Shown here: piece by piece, positions 33,316 through 45,347 of the stretch | How the letters are laid out: the number at the start of each line of letters is the position of its first letter | Numbering within the stretch: position 1 is the first letter of the stretch | Assembly: GCF_018446385.1 (NCBI RefSeq) | Contig: NC_056000.1 | Coordinates: forward strand, 36,431,511-36,495,510 | Origin: Zingiber officinale | Lineage: Eukaryota; Streptophyta; Magnoliopsida; Zingiberales; Zingiberaceae | Length of the DNA stretch: 64,000 nucleotides | Direction of reading: 5' to 3' | Position numbers and translations under genes: made by a program | Notes under the pieces: model-generated | What the model was told of the DNA's origin: nothing | Databases searched by the model: none | The model's input: the letters and a program-made list of their open reading frames with translations, nothing else

Positions 33316-35723
33316 TGTTGGTTGCTACTCGGAAAACCTATAGGTTCCACTGTACAAAAATTTTGTACAAAGGTCTGAACCTTTTCCTAGCTACCATGTG
33401 TTCTTTTAAATTAAATTTTGGATCGCCTGCGGAACTTAACACGTTTGATCCAAAACTTAATCTATTTGTTCTTTTAGGTTTTGACTTGGATCTCCTGCGG
33501 AACTTTACACGTTCGACCCAAGTCTCCTTAAGTTATTAATTCCATTAAATATTAATTTCCATAATTGGTTCCCAGTACTGACGTGGCGAGGCACATAGCC
33601 TTCTTGGATATGGGAGCAACCACCACCGACTAGACAAAACCTTTTATAGAAAGCTAATATTTAATTTCCTAAAATAACTTTAGGTTAACCAAAGAGAACA
33701 ATCAAATCACAAGGAAAAGAAAAAATAAAAGAACACAAGATACGAAAAACATATTCGAAATTCTAGAACGTAAGCCTCTTGTATTTGGTATTATTTCCAT
33801 AAATAACTAGCATGATGCGGAAATAAAATTACTAGTTATACGTTGTAGAAAACCTCTTGATCTTCTACCGTATTCCTCTTCTAACCTCGGACGTTGTGTG
33901 GGCAACGATCTACCGAGATGAGAAACCACCAACCACCTTCTTCTCCTCCAAGCAAGGTTCGGCCACAAAGGAAGAACTTCACCAAAGAAGAAAACCAAAA
34001 TACTAACCAAGCTCCAAGAGATGCTAGCTTTCTCTCCTTCTTCTTCTTCTTCTCCAAGTAGTATCCGGCCACCACAAGAGCTCCAAGGAAGGGAGAGAGG
34101 TTCGGCCACCACAAGAGGAAGAGAGGGAGAGGATGGCCGGCCACACCAAGGAACAAAAGAGGGAGAGAAAATAATAGAGGTTGTGTCTCATGAAGGCACC
34201 CTCACCCCTTCTTTTATATTCCTTGGCCTAGGCAAATTAGGAAATTTAATTACAATAAAATTTCCTCAATTTCCTTGACATGATTTTATTGAGAAAAATA
34301 AAATAAAATTTCCCAAATTAAAACCAATGGCCGGCCACATCAATGAAGGAAAAAATTAGACAAGTTTTAATCAACAATTAAAACTTTCTAATTTGTTTCC
34401 GGAAATTTTAAAAAATAAAATTTCTCTTTAAAATCTCTTCATGGTTGATAAAAGGAAATTTCTATAATTTTAATTTTATCAACATGTGAATAATTTTTAA
34501 AGAGAAAATAAAACATCTCTCCAATCTACAAATAAGGAAAGAGATCTAATCTCTTTCTTTAATCTTTTGTAGATCTTTTACAAGAGAGATATTTTAATTT
34601 TAATTCTCTTTAAATTATATCTTCCACATAATAATAAAAATTAAAATTAAATTTCTTTTTTAATTTAATTTGGTCGGCCCTACTAGCTTGGGTTCAAGCT
34701 AGGGCCGGCCACCCAATTTTATACCTAGGCCGGCCCTAGCTTGTTCCCAAGCTAGCTTGGCCGACCCCTATTGGGTGGGTATAGAAGGTGGGTATAGGTG
34801 GGTATAGAACTCTACAAATAAGAGGCTACGATAGGGACCGAGAGGAGGAATTGGTTTTGGTCTCCCGATAAAATTAAGCATCCCGTGTTCGCCCCGAACA
34901 CACAACTTAATTTTATCAATGATAATTCATTCCACTAGAGAACTATCATTGAACTACCGCACCAATCCCAAATTACATTTTTGGGCTCCTTCTTATTATG
35001 AGTGTGTTAGTCTCCCTGTGTTTAAGATATCGAATGTCCACTAATTAAGTGAGTTACTGACAACTCATTTAATTAATATCTTGGTCCAAGAGTAGTACCA
35101 CTCAACCTTATCGTCATGTCGGACTAAGTCCACCTGCAGGGTTTAACATGACAATCCTTATGAGCTCCTCTTGGGGACATTCTCAACCTAGTATCTCTAG
35201 GACATAGTTTCCTTCTATAATCAACAACACACACTATAAGTGATACCATTTCCCAACTTATCGGGCTTATTGATTCATCGAACTAAATCTCACCCATTGA
35301 TAAATTAAAGAAATAAATATCAAATATATGTGCTTGTTATTATATTAGGATTAAGAGCACACACTTCCATAATAACCGAGGTCTTTGTTTCTTTATAAAA
35401 TCAGTATAAAAGAAACGACCTCAAATGGTCCTACTTAATATACTCTAAGTGTACTAGTGTAATTATACAGTCAAGATAAACTGATACCTAATTACACTAC
35501 GACCTTCTAATGGTTTGTTCCTTTCCATTTTGGTCGTGAGCTACTGTTTATAATTTATAAGGTACTGATAACATTATCTTCTGCATATGACACCACATGC
35601 TATGTTATCTACAATATAAATTAATTGAACAACTACAAACAAATGTAGACAATTTGACCAAATGTGATTCTTTATTCATAATGAATGTTTACAAAACTTA
35701 GGCTTTCAGTATACACTCCAACA
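33316..35723 (-). repeat. 3' LTR of copia d (2408 bp, reverse)
   Basis: TGTTGGTTGC to CTCCAACA on the plus strand, followed by the reversed polypurine tract ATCTCCCACTTATAC. Sequences are close to those of copia a, b and c. Confidence 0.94.
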
Positions 35724-37829
35724 ATCTCCCACTTATACTAATGACTAAGCTGTCATATCTTCTACCATACATCTGATTCCCATTCCCTCCACATGCCGAT
35801 CGAAAGCTTTCGCCGGAAGGGCCTTAGTGAAAGGATCTGCCAGGTTATCTGCTGATGCAATCTTGGCGATGACAACTTCTCCTCGCTTCACGATATCTCG
35901 TATCAGGTTGTACTTGCGCTCTATATGTTTACTTGCCTTATGAGCTCGTGGTTCCTTCGAGTTTGCAACTGTACCGCTATTATCACAATAAATTGTGATG
36001 ATTTTGGGCAAACCAGGAATCACATCTAAGTCCATTAGAAAGTTCCTGAGCCATACTGCTTCTTTAGCTGCCTCAGTGGCTGCTACATACTCAGCTTCCA
36101 TGGTTGAGTCTGAAACGCATTTCTGCTTAACACTCCTCCATGCAATGACTCCACCTCCTAAAGTAAACACATAGCCTGATGTAGACTTACTGTTGTCCCT
36201 ATCTGATTGAAATCAAATCCTGTAACCCAGGGAGCAGATCGTCTGCTTGGTAAACTAGCATATAATCTCTAGTCCTTCTCGTGTACTTCAATATATGCTT
36301 TACCGCATCCAATGTCCTTGTCCAGGTTACTCGATATCTGCTGACCATGCCCACCGCAAAACAAATATCGTGTCTCGTACATAGCATTGCATACATTAGG
36401 CTTCCTACACCAAGCATAAGGAACTGCCATGTCCTCTATCTCTTTCGACGTCTTTGGAGACATCTCTTTAGATAGAGCTACCCCATGTCTAAAAGGTAAG
36501 AAACCTTTCTTGGAATTCTGCATGCTAAAACGAGCAAGGATTGTATCTATATATGAAGCTTGGGACAGACACAACATTCTTTTCTTACGATCCCTTATAA
36601 CTTTGATCCCAAGAATGTGTGCACAATCTCCTAAGTCCTTCATATCAAATTGTTTGGACAACCATACCCTTACGTCTGATAATACCTTGACATTGTTGCC
36701 AATTAACAAAATATCATCTACGTATAGTACAAGAAATACCACCACGTTTCCGTTACACTTCTTATATACACAAGACTCATCCGGACTTTGAATAAATCTA
36801 TATGACTGGATTACTTCATTAAACCGGATGTTCCAAGACCTTGAAGCTTGCTTCAGTCCATAAATGGACCGATTGAGCTTGCACACTAGATGCTCTTTGC
36901 CTTTTTCAATGAACCCTTCTGGTTGCTTCATATGGATGTTCTCTTCAAGACTTCCATTAAGGAAAGCTGTCTTGACATCCATTTGCCAAATATCATAATC
37001 CATATGAGCAACAATGGATAAGAGTAGACTTAAGCATGGCTACCGGTGAAAAAGTTTCCTCATAATCGATTCCCTCTTTCTGAGTGTACCCTTTCGCAAC
37101 AAGCCTAGCTTTGAAGGTTTCTACCTTCCCGTCTGTCCCTCTTTTCCTTTTGTAGATCCACTTGCATCCAACGGCTTTTACACCATCAGGTGGTTCTACA
37201 AGCTCCCAGACTTTATTAGAGTACATAGACTCTATTTCAGAATTCATTGCCTTTTGCCAAGATGTTGCATCTATATCTTGGAGTGCTTCGTCGTATGTTC
37301 GTGGATCAGGTTCATGTTTACCCGGGATCAAGTCCGAAGACTCTCCCAAAAACATGAATCTTTCAGGCTGCCTGACAACCCTCCCACTACGACGAGGCAC
37401 TGTCTGTGGTTGTGTATCATGTGTGACACGTGTTGCAGTCTCTTGTGGTACTTCATCTTGTACTGTTGGTACTGAAGTAGACATGTCCTCTCTAAGTTCT
37501 TCTAAAACAACTTTGCTACTGGGCTTGTGATCCATTATATAGTCTTCTTCTAAAAACTGGGCATTGGTGCTAACAATGACCTTCTGGTCTTTAGGACTAT
37601 AAAATAAACCACCTTTCGTTCCTTTGGGATATCCTACAAACACGCGAACTTCTGTACGGGATTCTAACTTATCAGCATCTGGTTTCAGCACATGTGCTGG
37701 ACTACCCCAAATCCGAATATGTCTTAGACTGGGCTTTCGCCCATTCCACAATTCTATGGGAGTAGAAGAAACTGATTTAGAAGGTACTAAGTTCAGAACG
37801 TATACTGCTGTTTCCAGAGCATATCCCAA
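35724..37829 (-). pseudogene. Copia d RNase H, RT and linker
   Basis: Read on minus: the integrase C-terminus and acidic linker (37829-37000) run into the start of RT (EETFSPVA), then a frameshift. RT continues at 37003-36269 with [11 protein letters not shown] and LYVDDILLIGN, the catalytic Asp pair. Several small indels near 36440-36180 break the RT-RNase H join. RNase H at 36170-35745 is open and ends in a complete-looking C-terminus (STMEAEYVAA, NLADPFTKALP). This is the best preserved catalytic part of the family in the window, yet it cannot be read through without shifts. Confidence 0.88.
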
Positions 37830-39560
37830 GGAATTTTCTCAATAACTCATCATTGATCTAACCATCTCCATAAGAGTCCTATTCTTTCGCTCGCCACTCT
37901 GTTGGGGTGTTCCAGTGCGCATAATTGGGATTGAACCTCCGATAAGTAATTCCTAAACTCTCCTAAGAGGTATTCGTCACCACGATCCGATCAGTAGTGT
38001 CTTGATACTTTTACCTAGTCGTTTTCCACATCACCTTGTATTCTTTGAACTTATCAAAGCACTGACTTGCGCGCATTAGGTAAATGTATCCATATCTTGA
38101 ATAATCGTCTATGAAAGAGACAAAATATTCAAAACCTCCTCTTGCCTGGACAGACATAGGACCACACAAATCAGAGTGAACCAACTCTAATACTTCTTTG
38201 GCTCTATACCCCTTGGCCTTGAACGGCCTCTTGGTCATTTTATCTTCCAAGCAGGATTCACAAGTTGGAAAATTTTCCAACTCTAATGAACCCAAAAGTC
38301 CATCGGCTATAAGCCTCTGAATCCTATTTAAGTTAATATGACCAAGCCTTAGATGCCAAAGATATGCTTGGTTCATTTCCGAAGGTTCTTTTCTTTTATT
38401 AGAATTAGAAGATGAGTTATAAATTTTCATGTTTTGCTTTGTGGAAGAAATTGGATTTAAAGTATACAAATTGCCAACTAATGCACCAGAACAGATAATC
38501 ACTTTATTTCTTTTAATAACTACATCGTTACTAAAGGAAACTGAATATCCATCTAAAAACAGTTTAGAAACTGAAATTAAATTCTTTCTAAAACTGGGTA
38601 CATAAAGACAATTTCTTAAAACCAAATTCCTATTTCTACTAAAAGATAAGTAGACGTCTCCCACACAATGCCACCTTAGTAGCATTGCCCATGTAGACTG
38701 TAATTTCTCCTTCAGATAGTCGGGTTTCCTGAACCCCCGCAAGGAATTGCAGACATGATCGATGGCTCCCGTATCTCACACACGTGTTGGTAGATAACAC
38801 CGCTAAACATGTTTCAACAACTAGAGTATGAGATATACCTTTGTTTTGGTTCCTACGAGGACATCCGCCTTCCAATGTCCTGCCGCTTACAGATGAAGCA
38901 CTTGCCCTTCGGCTTCTTCACTTCTAACTCGTACACTGAGATTTATTCACTTTCTTTGTGAACCACTTGTTTCTTCTTCTTCTTTCCTTTCGGTTTAGAA
39001 GTAGAACCATTTTCAAGATAGTGAATTTGAGCATTGTGACGAAATAATCCTTCACTGCTTGAAGTCCACAAGAGTTCCGCTAATGAATAAACCTCTTATT
39101 CATATTATAGTTCAGCGGAACCGCTCAAAACTTCTAGGTAGCGTTTGGAGGATCATATCGATCCGGGTTTCCATCAATTTCTCCTCCAAGGATCTCATAT
39201 CTCGTTCGATAAGCCATCATCTTTAGGATATGATCCTCACAGGAGTACCCTGCATGGTGGCTGCCATTATCTTTCTCATGGCTTCTTGCCTAGAAGCCCT
39301 ATCCCGATGACCAAAGAGTTCCTTGAGATTGTTCATAATATCATAGTCGTTGGTAACTTGATGCTGATGTTGCAATACATTGACATTGAAGCCAAAATGT
39401 AACACCGCGCCATCTCATCCGCTTTACCCATTTCCTATGATATTCAATCTCCTCTTGGGTAGATTCACCAAGAGGGTGTATCAGCACCGCTCAAGACATA
39501 TTTATAGCTTTCAGAAGAAGAACAATGTCCGTGTTTCTTTTCCAATCTATGTAGTTTGGT
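37830..39560 (-). pseudogene. Copia d gag, protease and integrase, broken
   Basis: Read on minus: gag fragments at about 39500-39000 (MNNLKELFGHRDRASRQEAM in 39405-39223), zinc-knuckle remnants near 38880 with damaged cysteine spacing, protease remains near 38800-38740, then GAG-pre-integrase and the first half of the integrase core in 38742-38011 (LWHLRLGHINLNRIQ, HSDLCGP). Frame breaks follow at 38060-37850. Many lesions here are 1-4-base losses at CGG- or CCG-containing places compared with copia c. Confidence 0.8.
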
Positions 39561-40721
39561 CCAAGAAGTCTATTCTAAGTATGATGGACAATGGGTTGAA
39601 AGACATCCTAAGAATCACAAATAACTTTTGGTCGAACTCTAAATTTAGAATAATATTGATTTCTCAAACAATACTATTTTAAATTAACCAACACCTCATA
39701 ACACCGTGAATTTTGTATGCCACGTTAGTGTGGACGTATACAAATTCAACATTTGTAAAAGGAGGGTTTTAACCCATTAATTTTATTATCTTGTCAACCT
39801 AACTTTTGACAAATAAAATTAATAGTTGGTATCATTTGGTCACACAAATAATAGCAGGTGACTTCGTTGGGGAGGATACTATTAGATGTGTCTAAGTGTA
39901 TACCATTACTTGACACTAAGTCCATTAATAAGATTATGCCCCTTCCGTTGGGGAAGATCACACGCTCTTAATTAACTTCCTATAGTCATCCAAAAATGGA
40001 AGTCTGTTCTAGTGATCCGCAAACAAGCTCATCCGTTATGGAGGAAGGCACTCAGAGCCAACGCGCAAGCTTGTTTGCATCACTTACAAACCAGTAATGG
40101 AGACCATGGGATTTATTTAAAAATCCCTCTCCCACTTAGTTATTTATAAATGAGGAATTTTAACTATGCTAGCCTACTTTACTTGTAAACTAACATGCAC
40201 ACACAGCATAATATAAAAGCAATAGAGAAACTAATTTTCAACTATTATGGCTTTTATCTCTAGTTGTCCTCCGTGTATTGTCATCCCAAGCTGCTGCCAT
40301 ATTTGGCCACCGCCACCGGGTCTAACTGTCGCATCCACCTTGCTCCTTGTTCCGCTGCGCCTCTGGTCCTTAGAAGGTTCCACGCTTTGCAAGATTCGAT
40401 CCGCGACATAAATAGAATTTTACATTTTGATCCTATATTCCATAAAAGGAATGTACATGTATCTAGATCAAAAATAAAATCCTAATAAAACTAAATACAG
40501 CTCCTGCTGTATTTTAATACAATCATGCATACACATATAAATGCCCTTGACATGTCCAAGGGTCCAATCACACACATAATAACTAAAAGCCATAATAGTT
40601 GGATCCTGCATCCACAAAGTTAGCACATCCTACTATTAACCTGCCTATATTATGTATGACATGTGTATAATTAAACTAAATACCAAATACACAGAGGCAA
40701 AACCCTAGTTCTGATACCAAT
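39561..40721 (-). other. Untranslated leader of copia d
   Basis: Collinear with the leader of copia c in reverse. It contains no gene and ends at the primer site 40719-40708. Confidence 0.75.
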
Positions 40722-43105
40722 TGTTGGTTGCTACTCGGAAAACCTATAGGTTCCACTGTACAAAAATTTTGTACAAAGGTCTGAACCTTTTCCTAGCTAC
40801 CATGTGTTCTTTTAAATTAAATTTTGATCGCCATGAACTTAACACGCTTGATCCAAAATTTAATCTATTTGTTCTTTAGGTTTTGACTTGGATCTCTCAT
40901 GAACTTTACACGCTCGACCCAAGTCTCCTTAAGTTATTAATTCCATTAAATATTAATTTCCATAATTGGTTCCCAGATCGACGTGGCGAGGCACATGACC
41001 TTCTTGGATATGGGAGCAACCACCACCGACTAGACAAAACCTTTATAGAAAGCTAATATTTAATTTCCTAAAATAACTTTAGGTTAACCAAAGAGAACAA
41101 TCAAATCACAAGAAAAGAAAAAATAAAAGAACACAAGATCGAAAAACATATTCGAAATTCTAGAACGTAAGCCTCTTGTATTTGGTATTATTTCCATAAA
41201 TAACTAGCATGATGCGGAAATAAAAATTACTAGTTATACCTTGTAGAAAAACCTCTTAATCTTCTACCGTATTCCTCTTCTAACCTCGGACGTTGTGTGG
41301 GCAACGATCTACCGAGATGAGAAACCACCAACCACCTTCTTCTCCTCCAAGCAAGGTTCGGCCACAAAGGAAAAGCTTCACCAAGGAGAAAAACTAAAAT
41401 ACTAACCAAGCTCCAAGAGATGCTAGCTTTCTCTCCTTCTTCTTCTTCTTCTCCAAGTAGTATCCGGCCACCACAAGAGCTCCAAGGAAGGGAGAGAGGT
41501 TCGGCCACCACAAGAGGAAGAGAGGGAGAGGATGGCCGGCCACACCAAGGAACAAAAGAGGGAGAGAAAATAATAGATGTTGTGTCTCATGAAGGCACCC
41601 TCACCCCTTCTTTTATATTTCTTGGCCTAGGCAAATTAGGAAATTTAATTACAATAAAATTTTCTCAATTTCCTTGACATGATTTTATTGAGAAAAATAA
41701 AATAAAATTTCCCAAATTAAAACCAATGGCCGGCCACATCAATGAAGGAAAAAATTAGACAAGTTTTAATCAACAATTAAAACTTTCTAATTTGTTTCCG
41801 GAAATTTTAAAAAAATAAAAATTCTCTTTAAAATCTCTTCATGGTTGATAAAAGGAAATTTCTATAATTTTAATTTTATCAACATGTGAATAATTTTTAA
41901 AGAGAAAATAAAACATCTCTCCAATCTACAAATAAGGAAAGAGATCTAATCTCTTTCTTTAATCTTTTGTAGATCTTTTACAAGAGAGATATTTTAATTT
42001 TAATTCTCTTTAAATTATATCTTCCACATAATAATAAAATTAAAATTAAATTTCTTTTTAATTTAATTTTGGCCCTACTAGCTTGGGTTCAAGCTAGGGC
42101 CAGCCAATTTATACCTAGGCCTGCCCTAGCTTGTTCCCAAGCTAGCTTGGCCCCCTAAGGGTGGGTATGAAGGTGGGTATAGGTGGGTATAGAACTCTAC
42201 AAATAAGAGGCTACGATAGGTACCGAGAGGAGGAATTGGTTTTGGTCTCCGATAAAATTAAGCATCCTGTTCGCCCTTAACACACAACTTAATTTTATCA
42301 ATGATAATTCATTCCACTAGAGAACTATCATTGAACTACCGCACCAATCCCAAATTACATTTTTGGGCTCCTTCTTATTATGAGTGTGTTAGTCTCCCTG
42401 TGTTTAAGATATCGAATGTCCACTAATTAAGTGAGTTACTGACAACTCATTTAATTAATATCTTGGTCCAAGAGTAGTATCACTCAACCTTATCGTCATG
42501 TCGGACTAAGTCCACCTGCAGGGTTTAACATGACAATCCTTATGAGCTCCTCTTGGGGACATTCTCAACCTAGTATCTCTAGGACACAGTTTCCTTCTAT
42601 AATCAACAACACACACTATAAGTGATACAATTTCCCAACTTATCGGGCTTATTGATTCATCGAACTAAATCTCACCCATTGATAAATTAAAGAAATAAAT
42701 ATCAAATATATGTGCTTGTTATTATATTAGGATTAAGAGCACACACTTCCATAATAACCGAGGTCTTTGTTTCTTTATAAAATCAGTATAAAAGAAACGA
42801 CCTCAAATGATCCTACTTAATACACTCTAAGTGTACTAGTGTAATTATACAGTCAAGATAAACTGATACCTAATTACACTACGACCTTCTAATGGTTTGT
42901 TCCTTTCCATTTTGGTCGTGAGCTACTGTTTATAATTTATAAGGTACTGATAACATTATCTTCTGCATATGACACCACATGCTATGTTATCTACAATATA
43001 AATTAATTGAACAACTACAAACAAATGTAGACAATTTGACCAAATGTGATTCTTTATTCATAATGAATGTTTACAAAACTTAGGCTTTCAGTATACACTC
43101 CAACA
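40722..43105 (-). repeat. 5' LTR of copia d (2384 bp, reverse)
   Basis: Same ends as the 3' LTR. It differs from it by a cluster of small losses in GC-rich words between about 40820 and 42280, and is nearly identical after that. Confidence 0.94.
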
Positions 43106-43753
43106 CATAACCCCTTCCGGAAGGAACTTGTTGATTTCAAACCGCAGGCCGACGAGCATGTTGGCGGCGTGGAGATAATCCGGCCGGGTCTTGAATCTTT
43201 TAAGCTTTGGGGAGGTTGGTGGTCCGATTTGCCACTTCGTCAGGAAGGGGGCCCGCTCGGGAAGGCGAATGTAGAAATAGAACTCCTTCCAATGCTTATT
43301 GGAAGAAGGTAGTTTATTGAAGAAGACCAAGCCGGGCCGAGCCTGGAACATGTAAGTGTCCGGCTCGGATTATTTAGGGTAATAGAAGTAATAGAAGACC
43401 TCCGGGCGGAGGAGAATGTTATGGATTTTAAAGAGGACGACAACACCGCATAGAAGGCGGAAGGTGTTGGGAACTAGGCTTCCGAGTAGAATGCCGAAAA
43501 AGTTGCAGACGTCAATGATAAACGGATGAATCGGAAATTGCAGACCGGCCGTGAACTGGTCGCGGAAAACACAAAAAGCTCCGCACGGCGGTTTGTGTGG
43601 CCGAGCGAAGTCTGTGGGTAGGATGATTTCAAGGTTGGAAGGAATGTCAAAACTATTAATCAGGGCATCGGCGTCGCGTCGATCGAAGCGCGACTCCATG
43701 GTATAGTACCATGGGCCGAGGGGTTGGTTTTCGGGTTGAGAGGAATGAGACAT
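43106..43753 (-). pseudogene. Antisense gene of gypsy element, main part of exon 1 (putative gypsy-type transposon domain)
   Basis: The start chosen is ATG 43753, the first in-frame ATG about 250 bases below a TATA box; the frame extends further up but through unlikely sequence. Residues about 40-210 (FARPHKPPCGAFCVF, FPIHPFIIDVC, RPEVFYYFYY, FYFYIRLPERAPF) resemble the family annotated as putative gypsy type transposon (Pfam Transposase_28), common in antisense ORFs of Tat elements. One TAA at 43372-43370 (codon 128) interrupts an otherwise open frame. After splicing and removal of copia d the gene would span 648 codons including the stop. Its role is unknown; it is not a recognised transposase enzyme. 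Confidence 0.8.
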
Positions 43754-44028
43754 TGTCCGAACAGACGAAATTGAAAGAAAATGAAAGGATAAAAGGAAGA
43801 AGATGTCAACGAAACAGTGTCCCGAGGAAGAAAACTTGGGAAAGAAGTGCAAAGAAAATGCTAGAACCAAAGAGAGAAAGGAGAAGAACCTTACAATGAA
43901 GAAGAAGATCGAGGGAAGAGCACCGGAGATCGCCGGAAACAGAAGTGTGAGATCGCCGGGAGTCTGGAACGCAAGAGGAAGCAGTGAACTCGCGCAGACG
44001 CAGATGCGGTGAAGGGGAGAAAGCGAAG

Positions 44029-44035
44029 ATTTTAT
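44029..44035 (-). promoter_or_regulatory. TATA box for the gypsy antisense gene
   Basis: Read on minus: CGCCCTATAAAATC. It lies about 280 bases upstream of the chosen ATG, with a start of transcription expected near 44000. Confidence 0.6.
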
Positions 44036-44397
44036 AGGGCGGAGCCCGAGCGGCCTCCGCCGTTGGATCCAGGTCGCGAGAATCGGAGCACGAATCGCGC
44101 CGTTCATTTCGAACCGCCTCGATCCCGTCAGAGCACCATGCCGCCGCCGTACGATAACGGCAGCACCGCCACGCGGCATTCAACCACTGGAGCGCATTTA
44201 ATGAGCGCGTGCTAGACCTTAATGATGGAGATTGGCGGAAAAGTCGAAGAGATGCTGAGTAATATTGGTGTTGACTGACGTTTTGGTTGCCCCTTGTTTT
44301 CGAACGGATAGTAGTTTCAGTACGCCGCTCGGCCCAACTAATGGTCCAGTCAGTCGGACTAATCGCCTCCTTCGACTAGACTTGAAGGGAAGGCAAG
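44036..44397. other. Gypsy sequence between antisense promoter and 3' LTR, with polypurine tract
   Basis: No gene. The purine-rich GAAGGGAAGGCAAG at 44384-44397 directly before the LTR is the probable polypurine tract. Confidence 0.55.
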
Positions 44398-45176
44398 TGA
44401 TCCGGCGGTAAGAATAGGGACCACCCCCCCCTCTGAGGGAAGTCAACGTCACTTGGAGGTCAATGTGCCCGACGTCCGACCGGAGAAGAGGAGACCGGTC
44501 GGCCGAACGGGGTCCCAGCTGAACCAAAGACGACCCGACGGAACTGGGGATTCCGACGCTCAGGTTGAACAGAGTCATATGGCCGAGCGGATAGCCCGTT
44601 CGGCCGAAGGCATAAAGTAACATACTGCAAACAGTCTCCACAGAGCACATTACCAGGAATCTCCTAAGTGGACTAGTACATATGACCGGCCGGACGTGAG
44701 GTGAGTGCCGACCGGCCGGAAGCCCGTCATGGAGTGAGAAGAGAAAAGATAAGGAACATCTTCTGACAGCGGACATGCTCTATGACTAGGCCATACTCCA
44801 AACCTTACGACAGAGGGTTCCGCTGTCTCATCAAAGACGTGCTTGGACTGTAACAGTATGGTGTCATGTAAGTTTTCTGACAAGCCCTTACTTAGGTATG
44901 GGCTTAGGACACGTATTTGCCTCGGTATGGGTGCATGAGCTCCTTCCCAACTCTATATAAGGAGCCTCGCACTTCACCGGAGGTACGCATTCTACGATAT
45001 TTGGAGTCACTTCTTTGTTGTCTGCTTGCCTAACTTGCACTTATTTGGAGCCACTTCCCGGCCCGACTTCCCTGCAGGTTCGTCGGAGGACCATACGATC
45101 GGTCGGGGATCTACGTCAGCAACGCGGAGAACGCCATGTGCCTAGCGTTCGTTGATTCAACGTTCGGACAGGATGA
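44398..45176 (+). repeat. 3' LTR of gypsy element (779 bp)
   Basis: Starts TGATCCGGCGG and ends GGATGA. It aligns with 8740-9527 with scattered substitutions and a short missing segment near 45040. TATA box at 44954-44960. The terminal ATCA of the 5' copy reads ATGA here. Confidence 0.9.
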
Positions 45177-45347
45177 AACTATAAAAAATTTTTATAGGAT
45201 GAGATTAGTCATCTGAATATATATATTTTGTTCGAATGATAAAAGAAATAATTAAGAAAATTCATCAAAAAATTTAACAATTTAAGTGGCCAAAACAAAA
45301 AAAAAATAATTTACAATTTAATGTGAATTAAAGTAAACAATGTTTAA
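45177..45347 (-). other. Short gap between LRR kinase stop and gypsy LTR
   Basis: 171 AT-rich bases. The 3' untranslated region of the kinase must end here or run into the LTR; no canonical AATAAA is visible on the minus strand. Confidence 0.6.

Larger units (their letters stand above)
33316..43105 (-). mobile_element. Copia d: full-length reverse copia element with 5-bp duplication
   Basis: Two 2.4-kb LTRs (33316-35723 and 40722-43105), reversed polypurine tract next to the first and reversed primer site (TGGTATCAGAAC, 40719-40708) next to the second. CATAA flanks both ends (33311-33315 and 43106-43110). It sits inside exon 1 of the gypsy antisense gene. The internal region holds gag-pol in pieces. 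Confidence 0.96.
8740..45176 (+). mobile_element. Ty3/gypsy retrotransposon of Tat type, with two nested insertions
   Basis: Two similar LTRs bracket a TGGCGCC-type primer site, one long gag-pol frame and, after pol, a gene on the opposite strand. Protease, RT, RNase H, a second archaeal-like RNase H and integrase are in gypsy order. The double RNase H and the antisense ORF between pol and the 3' LTR are known marks of Tat-lineage elements. Removing 13906-29753 and 33316-43105 leaves about 10.8 kb. The flanks ATCTA (8735-8739) and AACTA (45177-45181) are a probable 5-bp target duplication with one change. The copy is coding-defective. Confidence 0.93.

Noticed and set aside
44009..44215. Plus-strand ORF and the 44183-43806 minus ORF around the antisense promoter
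   Set aside because: No domain. They overlap the TATA box and 5' leader of the antisense gene.
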